Shown: positions 8,701-16,642 of the stretch, in pieces
Position numbering within the stretch: position 1 is the stretch's first letter
Layout of the letters: each line of letters begins with the position of its first letter
Origin: Mageeibacillus sp. UBA5436
GTDB lineage: Bacteria > Bacillota > Clostridia > Saccharofermentanales > DTU023
Assembly: GCA_002427545.1 (NCBI GenBank)
Contig: DIRM01000037.1
Location: 1-31,436 of the forward strand
DNA: 31,436 nt
Direction of reading: 5' to 3'
Made by a program: the position numbers and the translations under genes
The notes under the pieces: model-generated
Seen by the model: only the letters and a program-made list of their open reading frames with translations
Told to the model about the DNA's origin: nothing
Databases searched by the model: none

Positions 8701-9519
8701 TTGATTTTACCACAAGAAGATATGCCTTATATGGCAGATGGTACACCGTTAGACATCGTTTTAAATCCACTTGGTGTTCCTTCACGTATGAATATTGGTC
8801 AGCTTTTAGAAGTACATATGGGTATGGCCGCAAGATCTTTGGATTGGAAAATCGCTGTACCTGTCTTTGATGGTGCTGATGAAAATGATCTTAAAGAGAT
8901 TATTAAAAGAGCTGATTTGGATGAAGATGGTAAGACGGTTCTCTATGATGGACGAACTGGTGAAGCTTTTGAGAATAGAGTAACTGTAGGGATTATGTAT
9001 TATCTCAAATTAAATCACTTAATTGATGATAAAATTCATGCTCGTTCTATTGGACCTTATTCGCTTGTTACACAACAACCACTTGGTGGTAAAGCTCAAT
9101 TCGGTGGACAACGTTTTGGTGAGATGGAAGTTTGGGCACTTGAAGCCTATGGTGCAAGCTATACTTTACAAGAAATGCTTACGGTTAAATCCGATGATAT
9201 TCAAGGTAGAACAAAAACCTATGAAGCCATTGTCAAAGGACAAAATATTCCAGAACCTGGAGTACCTGAAGCCTTCCGCGTCTTAATTAAGGAATTACAG
9301 AGCTTGGCATTAGACGTAAAAATTCATCATTCTGGCGAAACAATTAATGTCGATGATGATGGATTAGGTGATGATACAACAGATCATTCTACAGAAACTT
9401 ATCGCGAGTTATTTGGAGAATCATCAAATAATGATTTGGATCTCACAGGATTTTCTTCAGGAACACTGCAAGATGATGGTTCAATAGCATATGAGAACGA
9501 TGAAGATTCAGACGAATAA
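5782..9519 (+). CDS. rpoB: DNA-directed RNA polymerase subunit beta
   Basis: The beta subunit of RNA polymerase, 1245 residues, normal for Firmicutes. The rifampicin region begins at Gly507, coincidentally matching E. coli numbering. It has Gln513, Asp516, His526 and Ser531 in the susceptible state, with Leu at 515 and Pro at 518. Other hallmarks are CPIETPEGPNIGLINSLA, MGSNMQRQAVPL, GYNYEDAVLISERL, KMAGRHGNKGVVS and the C-terminal GGQRFGEMEVWALEAYGA, followed by an acidic tail. I chose ATG 5782: a TTG three bases upstream is in frame, but the ATG sits better behind GAGGTGAT, an 8-base match to the 16S anti-SD. rpoC follows after 98 nt. The usual rplJ-rplL pair is not upstream. Confidence 0.98.
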   Translation: MVKPVRYGRVERMSYSKINEVLEIPDLVAIQKDSYRWFLEEGIQEVLDDISPIKDFSGEVELTFLSTEFDTSKPTYSIVECKERDANYAAPMRMMVRLHNKKDNVVKEQQIYIGEFPIMTDTGTFIVNGAERVIISQLVRSPSAYFGKEKDKNNIDVYTAQIIPNRGAWLEYETDGNGINWIRVDRTRKFHLTIFLRALGLGTDKEILDVFGDDEYLKATIEKDGCHNQADGSQEMFKKLRPGEVYTTEGASSYLNNMFFDASRYDLAHVGIYKLNKKLAISKRLIGHRLAETLTDKNGEIIAMTGEVVTHDMAEAIQNAGINAVNIYPLSREGHSIIELDHTVKVVGNNRVDALAYLANRLPELDLSDLNLEEIEIREKVYTPVLDEIIDEAEKSDDPLAYLQKEMAKAKAQLCPFHLTLDDILASISYFLGLRYNIGHTDDIDHLGNRRVRSVGELLQNQMRIGFSRMDRVVRERMQAIQDINEATPKQIINTRPISAAIKEFFGSSQLSQFLDQPNPLAELTHKRRLSALGPGGLSRERANFEVRDVHSSHYGRMCPIETPEGPNIGLINSLATYARVNSYGFLETPYRVYDKANNRVTDEIRYLTADEEDYYNIAQANEPLDEQNHFVHERIFCRYLDQFLELPPEEVDLMDVSPKQLVSVATALIPFLGNDDANRALMGSNMQRQAVPLIKPESPIIGTGMEHRAAKDSGVCVVSKHEGVVSFVSADEIRIRVKDTNEEIKYQVLKYKRSNQGTCVNQIPLVRMGEQIKVGDILADGPSTDKGELALGKNPLIGFMAWEGYNYEDAVLISERLVQDDVYTSIHITEYECEARDTKLGPEEITREIPNVSDDALSNLDEDGIIRVGAEVQAGDILVGKISPKGETELTPEERLYRSIFGEKVREVRDTSTRVPHGEYGVVVDINVFNREDGDELKHGVTKLVRVYVAEKRKISVGDKMAGRHGNKGVVSLILPQEDMPYMADGTPLDIVLNPLGVPSRMNIGQLLEVHMGMAARSLDWKIAVPVFDGADENDLKEIIKRADLDEDGKTVLYDGRTGEAFENRVTVGIMYYLKLNHLIDDKIHARSIGPYSLVTQQPLGGKAQFGGQRFGEMEVWALEAYGASYTLQEMLTVKSDDIQGRTKTYEAIVKGQNIPEPGVPEAFRVLIKELQSLALDVKIHHSGETINVDDDGLGDDTTDHSTETYRELFGESSNNDLDLTGFSSGTLQDDGSIAYENDEDSDE

Positions 9520-9535
9520 TTTACCTGATTGCTGA

Positions 9536-9584
9536 TAGCATGTTTTTAAAAACATGCTATACATATTAAAAAAATATGCATAGC
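9536..9584 (+). repeat. Alternative hairpins between rpoB and rpoC
   Basis: TAGCATGTTTTT at 9536-9547 is followed at once by its exact reverse complement (to 9559), a 24-nt perfect palindrome. A second stem pairs 9556-9567 (GCTATACATATT) with 9573-9584, 11 of 12 positions matching. The two share GCTA at 9556-9559 and cannot form fully together. Neither is followed by a T run, so this is not a simple terminator. Confidence 0.6.
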
Positions 9585-9617
9585 AATATTTGTTAAATGT
9601 TGAAAATAAGGGGTTAT

Positions 9618-12600
9618 ATGTCAGATATTAATAATTTTGATTCAATTAGCATAGGTTTAGCATCACCAGAAAAAATTGCCAATGAATGGTCATATGGCGA
9701 AGTAACCAAAGCCGAAACCATTAATTACCGTACTTTGAAACCAGAAAGAGATGGTCTTTTTTGCGAAAGAATTTTTGGTCCAGTAAAAGACTGGGAATGC
9801 CATTGCGGTAAATATAAAAAAATCCGTTATCGCGGAATTATTTGTGATCGTTGCGGTGTTTTAGTAACAAGATCCATTGTTCGTAGAGAACGTATGGGTC
9901 ACATTAAATTGGAAGCACCATGTTCTCATATTTGGTATTTTCGTGGTATTCCAAGTCGTATGGGTTTATTACTTGATTTAAAACCACGTGATATTGAAAA
10001 AGTTTTGTATTTTGCTGCTTATATCGTACTTGAAAAAGGCGATAGTGAATTTGAAGAAAAACAAATTATCAATGAGCAACAATATCGTGAAGCCTATCTG
10101 AAGTATGGACGCGATGGCTTTGATGCCCGAATGGGTGCAGAGGCCATTAAGATCCTTTTACAAAAAATAGATTTAGAAGAACTCGCAACTTCTTTAAGAG
10201 AAGAAATGCGCGAATCTCGTGGACAAAAACGAATTCGTATTATCAAACGTCTGGAAGTTATTGAAGGATTTAAAAAATCGGATAATAAACCAGAATGGAT
10301 GATTTTAGATAATCTACCAGTATTGCCACCTGAGCTTCGACCAATGGTTCAATTGGATGGAGGTCGTTTTGCAACTTCTGATTTAAATGACTTATATCGT
10401 CGTGTTATCAATCGGAATAATCGTTTGAAAAACTTAAAACAATTAGGTGCTCCTAATATTATTGTACGTAATGAAAAACGTATGTTACAAGAAGCCGTGG
10501 ATGCTCTAATTGATAATGGCAGACGTGGCCGTGCTGTTACTGGTGCTGGTAATCGTGCACTTAAATCTTTATCAGATTTGTTAAAAGGTAAACAAGGCCG
10601 TTTCCGTCAAAACTTATTAGGTAAGCGTGTTGACTATTCTGGTCGTTCGGTTATTGTTATCGGACCAAAATTACAAATGCATCAATGTGGTTTACCAAAA
10701 GAAATGGCATTGGAATTATTCAAACCATTCGTGATGAAAGAAATTATCGAATTAGGCTATGCTCATAATATTAAAACAGCACGTCGTTTAATTGAAAGAG
10801 CAACCGATGAAGTTTGGGATATTCTTGAAGATGTTATCAAAGATCATCCTGTTCTACTCAATCGTGCGCCAACATTGCATAGATTAGGAATTCAAGCTTT
10901 CGAGCCAATTTTGGTTGAAGGCCGAGCAATTCAATTGCATCCTTTGGTTTGTCCTGCGTATAATGCAGACTTTGACGGAGACCAAATGGCTGTGCATGTA
11001 CCTTTATCCGTTGAAGCACAAGCAGAAGCCCGCTATTTAATGTTAGCCTCAAATAACTTATTGAAGCCACAGGATGGTAAACCAGTTGCTGTACCTCAAC
11101 AAGATATGGTTATGGGTACTTATTATTTAACCATCGAAAAAGAAGATGCCAAAGGTAAAGGTAAAGTATTTACAAGTTTAGATGAAGCAATGATGGCTTA
11201 TGCTCAACATGAAGTTGATATGCATGCACGAGTTAAAATTCGCTTGCACAAAGAAATCGATGGTAAAAAACAATCAGGTATTGTAGAAAGCACGCTTGGT
11301 CGTTTCGTATTTAATAATATTGTTCCACAAGATCTTGATTTTGTGGATCGTAGCAAACCAGAAAATAAATTTGTCTTAGAATGTGACTTTGTCGTTGATA
11401 AAAAACATATGGGACAAATCATTGAAAGATGTATTCATATTCATGGTATTTCTGAAACAGCAAAGACTTTGGATAAAATAAAAGAATTAGGTTTCCATTA
11501 TTCAACAATCGGCGGGATTTCAATAGGAATCTTTGACATGGTTGTACCTAATGTTAAAGAAGAATTTATTCAAGAAGCCGAAGGCGTTGTTAGCAATATT
11601 AATCGTCAACATCAACGTGGTCTATTAAACGAAGAAGGCCGTTATCGTGCAGTTGTTGATACTTGGATGAAGACAACAGATGAAATTACGGAAGCATTAA
11701 AAGATTCATTAGGCAAATTTAACCCAGTTAATATGATGTCTAATTCTGGTGCTCGTGGTAATATTAATCAGATCAAACAGCTAGCTGGTATGCGTGGCAA
11801 TATGACTGATACATCAGGTCGTACATTAGAAATTCCAATCAAATCTAACTTGCGTGAAGGCATGAACGTTGCAGAATTCTTTATTTCTTCTCATGGTGCT
11901 CGTAAGGCTCTTTCAGATACGGCTTTAAAAACGGCAGAATCAGGTTATTTAACCCGTCGTTTAATTGACGTATCACAAGACGTTATCATCAATGAAGATG
12001 ATTGTGGTACAGATGAATGCATCGAAGTGACAGCTGTTACAGTTGGAAGTTCTAGAAGCAAACGCGTTATCGAAAAACTATATGATCGTATTAATGGTCG
12101 TTATGCAGCAAAAGATATTGTCAATCCAGAAACAAAAGAAATTATTGCTTGCCGCAATCAATTAATTACAGATCGCATGGCTCGTGAAATTGAAAAGGCT
12201 GGTATTCAAAAAGTTGCAGTACGTAGTAATTTAACTTGTCATTGCAAACATGGTGTTTGTGCTAAATGCTATGGTCTTAATCTTGCAACGGGAAGCCCAG
12301 CGGTTGTTGGCGAAGCGGTTGGTACAATGGCTGCACAATCCATTGGTGAACCAGGTACTCAGTTGACAATGCGTACGTTCCATACTGGTGGTATTGCTTC
12401 TAGTGATGATATCACTCAAGGTTTACCAAGAATTGAAGAATTATTTGAAGCTAGAAAACCTAAGAGTCAGGCAGTTCTTGCAGAAATTTCTGGTGTAATC
12501 AAAATTGAAGAAGCTAAAAAACAGATGAATGAAGTCAGCATTATTTCAGAAGATGCCGATGTTAGAAAATACAAAATCCCAGTTTCAACGCCATTACTCG

Positions 12601-13163
12601 TACAAGAAGGCGATATGATTGAAAGTGGTGATTTGATTACAGATGGATCTGTTAATCCACATGACATTATGGCAATCAAAGGTGCTGAAGGCGTACAACG
12701 TTATATTATCAATGAAGTTTTAAAAGTTTATAAAAATAACGGTGTTGATATCAATGATAAACATATTGAAATTATTACTCGTCAGATGTTGAGAAAAGTT
12801 AAGATTGATGATCCAGGCGACACGCCATTCTTAACAGGTACCATGGTCGATAGATTTGATTTCTTAGCAGAAAATAAAAAAGCTGAAGCAGAAGGCACAA
12901 GACCAGCAGAAGGAAATCGTGTTTTACTGGGTATCACCAAAGCTTCCTTAGCAACAGAATCATTCTTATCAGCTGCATCTTTCCAAGAGCAAACCAGAGT
13001 CTTAACCGATGCTGCAGTTAAAGGCAAAACGGATGAACTCATAGGCTTAAAAGAAAATGTTATCTTGGGCAAATTAATACCTGCTGGTACAGGCTCAAGT
13101 AAATACCGTGATATTACAGCAGTTCCAGTTATTGAAGAGAATAAAGAATTTTTAGAAGACTAA
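9618..13163 (+). CDS. rpoC: DNA-directed RNA polymerase subunit beta'
   Basis: The beta' subunit, 1181 residues, Firmicutes size. The N-terminal zinc site is Cys61, Cys63, Cys76 and Cys79. The catalytic loop NADFDGDQ lies at 449-456 with Mg-binding Asp451, Asp453 and Asp455. The second zinc site uses CGTDEC and the CHCKHGVCAKC cluster. The trigger-loop region GTMAAQSIGEPGTQLTMRTF is intact. I chose ATG 9618: an in-frame ATG at 9597 exists, but only 9618 has a ribosome site (AAGGGG, 9608-9613), and its MSDINNFDSI start matches family N-termini. It is co-transcribed with rpoB and ends at a hairpin terminator. Confidence 0.98.
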   Translation: MSDINNFDSISIGLASPEKIANEWSYGEVTKAETINYRTLKPERDGLFCERIFGPVKDWECHCGKYKKIRYRGIICDRCGVLVTRSIVRRERMGHIKLEAPCSHIWYFRGIPSRMGLLLDLKPRDIEKVLYFAAYIVLEKGDSEFEEKQIINEQQYREAYLKYGRDGFDARMGAEAIKILLQKIDLEELATSLREEMRESRGQKRIRIIKRLEVIEGFKKSDNKPEWMILDNLPVLPPELRPMVQLDGGRFATSDLNDLYRRVINRNNRLKNLKQLGAPNIIVRNEKRMLQEAVDALIDNGRRGRAVTGAGNRALKSLSDLLKGKQGRFRQNLLGKRVDYSGRSVIVIGPKLQMHQCGLPKEMALELFKPFVMKEIIELGYAHNIKTARRLIERATDEVWDILEDVIKDHPVLLNRAPTLHRLGIQAFEPILVEGRAIQLHPLVCPAYNADFDGDQMAVHVPLSVEAQAEARYLMLASNNLLKPQDGKPVAVPQQDMVMGTYYLTIEKEDAKGKGKVFTSLDEAMMAYAQHEVDMHARVKIRLHKEIDGKKQSGIVESTLGRFVFNNIVPQDLDFVDRSKPENKFVLECDFVVDKKHMGQIIERCIHIHGISETAKTLDKIKELGFHYSTIGGISIGIFDMVVPNVKEEFIQEAEGVVSNINRQHQRGLLNEEGRYRAVVDTWMKTTDEITEALKDSLGKFNPVNMMSNSGARGNINQIKQLAGMRGNMTDTSGRTLEIPIKSNLREGMNVAEFFISSHGARKALSDTALKTAESGYLTRRLIDVSQDVIINEDDCGTDECIEVTAVTVGSSRSKRVIEKLYDRINGRYAAKDIVNPETKEIIACRNQLITDRMAREIEKAGIQKVAVRSNLTCHCKHGVCAKCYGLNLATGSPAVVGEAVGTMAAQSIGEPGTQLTMRTFHTGGIASSDDITQGLPRIEELFEARKPKSQAVLAEISGVIKIEEAKKQMNEVSIISEDADVRKYKIPVSTPLLVQEGDMIESGDLITDGSVNPHDIMAIKGAEGVQRYIINEVLKVYKNNGVDINDKHIEIITRQMLRKVKIDDPGDTPFLTGTMVDRFDFLAENKKAEAEGTRPAEGNRVLLGITKASLATESFLSAASFQEQTRVLTDAAVKGKTDELIGLKENVILGKLIPAGTGSSKYRDITAVPVIEENKEFLED

Positions 13164-13196
13164 TTGAGAAAACTTAAAAGCTGAATCATAAATTTT

Positions 13197-13254
13197 AAAA
13201 GAGAGTTTCAAATTTACTGTTTGATTAAACAATAGAAAGAGGCTCTCTTTTTAT
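13197..13254 (+). terminator. rpoBC terminator
   Basis: AAAAGAGAG (13197-13205) pairs with CTCTCTTTT (13243-13251), ending in a T run. An inner hairpin, TGTTT/AAACA, sits in the loop. The rest of the 341-bp gap to the next gene is very A/T-rich; apart from a weak promoter near 13405-13432 I see nothing else in it. Confidence 0.7.
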
Positions 13255-13404
13255 ATTTAGACAGAATGATCAAGACATGGTTTACAAAAATAAAAACAAT
13301 ATGCAAAAAAAATAATAAATATGCAGAAATATGTTAATTTATAATATGAATAAAATAGTCAAAGGACGTTTTATTGTGCGATTAGCAATGATATCTTAAA
13401 TATT

Positions 13405-13432
13405 TTGTTTCTTATTCATTAGCTGTCATAAT
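13405..13432 (+). promoter_or_regulatory. Possible promoter of first TrpXYZ-family operon
   Basis: TTGTTT (13405-13410), a 16-nt spacer, then CATAAT (13427-13432) with TG at 13424-13425. In such A/T-rich DNA this is only moderately convincing. Unlike the second transporter operon, no T-box or other known leader element follows. Confidence 0.35.
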
Positions 13433-13504
13433 AACAAATAATTTTCAGAATTAAATTATAAAAATAATTTGAGAAAAAATTAAAAACTTGGAGGCGGCAG
13501 AATA

Positions 13505-14524
13505 ATGAAAAAGTTTTCATTCTTTATGGCTTTAATTTTAATAATGAGTCTATTGATCTCTTGCGGAAGTGCTGCAAGCGATACAAACACAAACACGAGC
13601 AATGCAGTTAATACAGAAATCTCAAATGATGATTCACAAACGAAAAAAGATCAATATGCTATTGGTATTATTCAATTAGCACCACATGTAGCTTTGGACA
13701 ATGGCTATAAAGGTTTCGTTGATGCTCTAGCTAATCGTGGTTATGTAGAAGGTGAAAATTTAACTTTGGATTATAATAATGCACAAGGCGATCAAAGTAA
13801 TACAACAACTATCGCTCAAAAGCTTGTTAATGCCAAACCAGATTTAATTTTTGCTATAGCAACGCAATCTGCACAAGCAGTAGCTAGTCAAACAACGGAT
13901 ATTCCTATTGTTATTACAGCAGTAACGGATGCAGCTCAATCAGGTTTAGTCAAAGATAATAATAAGCCAGATACGAATGTAACAGGCACTTCTGATTTGA
14001 CCCCAGTCAAAGAGCAAATGGAATTAATAAAAGAGCTTCTACCAGAAACAAAAAGTGTAGGAGTTATATTTAACTCTTCAGAAGACAATTCCTTAATCCA
14101 AGCTAAAATGGCGCAAGAAGCATTGGAAGAATTAGGTATTGATTACGTAGAATTAACGGTTTCCAAAACTGATGAAATTTCTCAAGTTGTGCAATCAGCT
14201 ATGGGCAAAGTTGATGTTATGTACACACCAACAGATAATTTAATTTCTAATAATATGACAGCCGTGACAAATATTACAACCCCTGCTGGTGTACCCGTAT
14301 TTTGTGGTGAAGAAGGAATGCTTGAAGGCGGTGGATTATTAACCTACGGTGTCGACTATTATGAACTTGGAAAACAAGCTGGCGAAATGGCAGCAGATAT
14401 CTTAGAAGGCAAATCAAAACCTCAAGACATGGCTATTCAAACAATGAGTGATCCAGTGTTTAAAGTTAATTTAGAATTAGCTAAAGAATTGGGTGTAGAG
14501 ATTCCAGAAAAATATCTAGATTAA
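13505..14524 (+). CDS. TrpX-family ABC transporter substrate-binding lipoprotein
   Basis: A 339-residue extracellular lipoprotein of the TrpX / ABC_sub_bind family (PF04392), which binds aromatic amino acids or similar small ligands. The signal peptide ends in the lipobox LISC with lipidated Cys20, followed by an Asn/Thr/Ser-rich linker. The mature domain has the family opening IGIIQLAPHVALDNGYKGF, then FAIATQSAQAVA, NVTGTSD and the closing GKQAGEMAADILEGKSKP. ATG 13505 follows a strong GGAGGCGG site. It is the first gene of a binding protein-permease-ATPase set, with a hairpin before the permease. It is clearly paralogous to the protein at 21533-22645 but lacks a T-box, so tryptophan specificity should not be assumed. 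Confidence 0.88.
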   Translation: MKKFSFFMALILIMSLLISCGSAASDTNTNTSNAVNTEISNDDSQTKKDQYAIGIIQLAPHVALDNGYKGFVDALANRGYVEGENLTLDYNNAQGDQSNTTTIAQKLVNAKPDLIFAIATQSAQAVASQTTDIPIVITAVTDAAQSGLVKDNNKPDTNVTGTSDLTPVKEQMELIKELLPETKSVGVIFNSSEDNSLIQAKMAQEALEELGIDYVELTVSKTDEISQVVQSAMGKVDVMYTPTDNLISNNMTAVTNITTPAGVPVFCGEEGMLEGGGLLTYGVDYYELGKQAGEMAADILEGKSKPQDMAIQTMSDPVFKVNLELAKELGVEIPEKYLD

Positions 14525-14565
14525 TTCATAATAATTGCTAAAATAATAATATATTTATAATGATA

Positions 14566-14603
14566 AAAAAATGCCTCGAATTTCGAATTTTAGAGGCATT
14601 TTT
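14566..14603 (+). terminator. Intra-operon terminator after binding-protein gene
   Basis: AAAAATGCCTC pairs with GAGGCATTTTT around a GAATTTCGAATTTTA loop, and the 3' arm ends in T residues. Placed between the binding-protein and permease genes, it probably allows only partial read-through and so a higher yield of binding protein. Confidence 0.7.
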
Positions 14604-14611
14604 GATAGAAT
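14603..14611 (+). promoter_or_regulatory. Possible internal promoter before permease
   Basis: TGATAGAAT directly follows the terminator T run and is identical to the extended -10 of rpoB. No -35 is evident. It could restart transcription of the permease and ATPase genes. Confidence 0.35.
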
Positions 14612-14640
14612 AGAAACATTAAAATTATGAGGAAATGAAT

Positions 14641-15576
14641 ATGCAGTTTTTATTAGCAATTGAAGGGGCTATTGTACAAGGATTACTTTGGGCAATTCTA
14701 GCTCTTGGTTCTTATATCACCTTTCGTTTATTAAATTTTACCGATATGACAGTCGATGGTTCTTTTGCACTTGGGGCTTGTGTCACAGCAACGGCAATCA
14801 TTAATGGTATTCCACCAATTCTTGCCATATTGTTAGCTTTAATAAGTGGCGGTTTAGCAGGAGCTATTACCGGTTTTCTTCATAATAAATTAGATATTCC
14901 AGAAGTCTTATCTGGAATCTTAACGCAAATTTCTTTATATTCAATTAATTTACGTATTATGGGCAGAGCAAATCAACAATTATTACAATACGACACCATA
15001 TTTACGCAATTACAAAATTCCTTAGCAAGCATAGGTCTAAATTTAAATAGTAATCAAGTCGCATTAATTGTTGGTATATTATTAGTTGCCTTGGTTATTC
15101 TCGCTCTTTATTGGTTTTTTGGCACAGAGATTGGTTCTATTATAAGGGCGACAGGCAATAATGAAGATATGGTACGCGCCTTAGGGCAAAATACAGAAAA
15201 TACTAAATTTATTGCTTTGATTATAGCGAATGCTTGCATTGCATTATCTGGGAGTTTAATTGCTATGTATCAAGGCTCTGCAGATGTTAGCATGGGTGCA
15301 GGTGCAATTGTTATCGGTTTAGCTTCCATCGTAATAGGAGAAGTTGTCTTTAGTAAAGTTATCCGCTTTGGTTCTAAAATGGTGGCTATAGCTATTGGTT
15401 CGATTATTTATCGAATTATCGTTGCCATTGTCTTGCAATTAGGTCTCAATACAAATGATCTCAAATTATTCTCAGCCATTATGGTGGCATTAGCATTATT
15501 CTTACCAAATGCAGTCAATAAGCAACAAATTAAAAAAGCCAAAGCATTAGCCGAGGAGGAAAGTCATCATGCTTAA
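14641..15576 (+). CDS. TrpXYZ-family ABC transporter permease
   Basis: A 311-residue polytopic inner-membrane permease of the BPD_transp_2 (LivH-like) family. It has about eight or nine hydrophobic segments and the family signature FRLLNFTDMTVDGSFALGA near the N-terminus. A later cytoplasmic loop, GSIIRATGNNEDMVRALGQN, corresponds to the ATPase-coupling helix. It should form the pore with the ATPase encoded next. I chose ATG 14641 because the AGGA site at 14630-14633 is 7 nt away; an in-frame ATG at 14635 is too close to it. It overlaps the ATPase gene by 8 nt. Confidence 0.88.
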   Translation: MQFLLAIEGAIVQGLLWAILALGSYITFRLLNFTDMTVDGSFALGACVTATAIINGIPPILAILLALISGGLAGAITGFLHNKLDIPEVLSGILTQISLYSINLRIMGRANQQLLQYDTIFTQLQNSLASIGLNLNSNQVALIVGILLVALVILALYWFFGTEIGSIIRATGNNEDMVRALGQNTENTKFIALIIANACIALSGSLIAMYQGSADVSMGAGAIVIGLASIVIGEVVFSKVIRFGSKMVAIAIGSIIYRIIVAIVLQLGLNTNDLKLFSAIMVALALFLPNAVNKQQIKKAKALAEEESHHA

Positions 15577-16360
15577 GATAGAAAACTTAACGAAAACTTT
15601 TGATCCTGGAACAGTCAACGAAAAAAGAGTTATCAATCATCTTGATATAAATGTTAAAGAAGGAGATTTTATCTCAATTATCGGCGGAAATGGCTCAGGT
15701 AAATCGACATTGCTCAATTTGATCGGAGGCGTATTTCCATCAGATACTGGAAAAATTATCTTAGATGGCGAAGAAGTACAAAATATGCCAGAACATAAAA
15801 GAGCTAAATATTTAGGTAGAGTTTTTCAAGATCCTTTGATGGGAACTGCTGCCAATATGCAATTGGAAGAAAATTTAGCATTGGCTTATCGTCGCGGTAA
15901 AAAAAGAGGCTTAAGTTGGTTCATTCGTCCAGATGAAAGAAAAATTTATAAAGAACGTCTAGCCACATTGGGACTAGGGCTTGAAAACCGGATGAGAGAC
16001 AAAATTGGTCTGCTGTCTGGAGGACAAAGACAATCCGTCACACTTTTAATGGCAACTTTGAATAGTCCAAAACTTTTGCTTTTAGATGAACATACAGCTG
16101 CACTCGATCCAAAAACAGCAGATATCGTTTTAAAATTAACGGATCAAATCATTCAAAAACAAGAATTGACAGCGATGATGGTGACTCATAATATGCAAGA
16201 TGCCATTGATCATGGTAATCGTTTAGTCATGATGGATGCAGGCAAAATTATTTATGATGTACGTGGTGAAGAAAAAAAGCAATTAAAGGTACAAGATTTA
16301 TTAAATCTTTTCCAAAGTTTAGCTAGTGAAGAACCAAGTGATCGAATGTTATTAGACTAA
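15569..16360 (+). CDS. TrpXYZ-family ABC transporter ATP-binding protein
   Basis: A 263-residue ABC ATPase that powers the transporter from the cytoplasmic face. Walker A is GGNGSGKS at 39-46, the Q-loop is in GRVFQDP, the signature is LSGGQRQSV, Walker B is LLLLDEH (His after the catalytic Glu, as in this subfamily) with D-loop AALDP, and the switch His is in MVTHN. ATG 15569 lies inside the end of the permease gene behind a GAGGAGGA site, so translation is coupled. It closes the first transporter operon; a palindrome at 16398-16419 follows. Confidence 0.92.
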   Translation: MLKIENLTKTFDPGTVNEKRVINHLDINVKEGDFISIIGGNGSGKSTLLNLIGGVFPSDTGKIILDGEEVQNMPEHKRAKYLGRVFQDPLMGTAANMQLEENLALAYRRGKKRGLSWFIRPDERKIYKERLATLGLGLENRMRDKIGLLSGGQRQSVTLLMATLNSPKLLLLDEHTAALDPKTADIVLKLTDQIIQKQELTAMMVTHNMQDAIDHGNRLVMMDAGKIIYDVRGEEKKQLKVQDLLNLFQSLASEEPSDRMLLD

Positions 16361-16397
16361 AATTATAATCGAATAAATGCAATCCATTATAAAAATT

Positions 16398-16419
16398 AAC
16401 CGATAATATATTATCGGTT
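16398..16419. repeat. 22-bp palindrome after first transporter operon
   Basis: AACCGATAATA is followed directly by its exact reverse complement. As RNA it forms a hairpin followed by only TTAATC, so it is at best a weak terminator; a protein-binding site is equally possible. It lies 38 nt after the ATPase stop and well upstream of the dhaK promoter. Confidence 0.5.
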
Positions 16420-16532
16420 TAATCAAAAAATAATGGGAATAATATAATTTATAAATAATGAATAATGAATAACTTTTTTCGTAATATCGCACATAGGATT
16501 TATGGGAAAAGTTATTTTTTTTGTATTGTTTG

Positions 16533-16541
16533 TGCTAAAAT
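16533..16541 (+). promoter_or_regulatory. Likely dhaK promoter (extended -10)
   Basis: TGCTAAAAT is an extended -10 (TG plus TAAAAT); TTATTT at 16512-16517 is a poor -35. It would give a leader of about 95 nt containing a hairpin, AGGTATTC (16584-16591) with GAATACTT (16604-16611), one G-U pair. No known regulator site is recognised. Confidence 0.45.
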
Positions 16542-16642
16542 TAAAGTTAGTAGATTATTGGTATCACTTCTTTACGTGAACAAAGGTATTCGCGCAAAAG
16601 CAGGAATACTTGGAAAAAATAACATTTTTCAGGAGGTTAACA

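Noticed and set aside
5609..13072. Many antisense and alternative-frame ORFs of 60-96 codons inside rpoB and rpoC
   Set aside because: They lack ribosome sites and recognisable domains and lie opposite highly conserved coding sequence; they are shadows of the real genes.
13346..13399. 17-codon ORF after a TATAAT in the gap before the first transporter
   Set aside because: No ribosome site, no conserved residues, and it would start within the expected promoter region.
13440..13454. CodY-like box AATTTTCAGAATTAA upstream of the first binding-protein gene
   Set aside because: The first 11 bases fit the CodY consensus but the last four all mismatch; in such A/T-rich DNA this is not enough.
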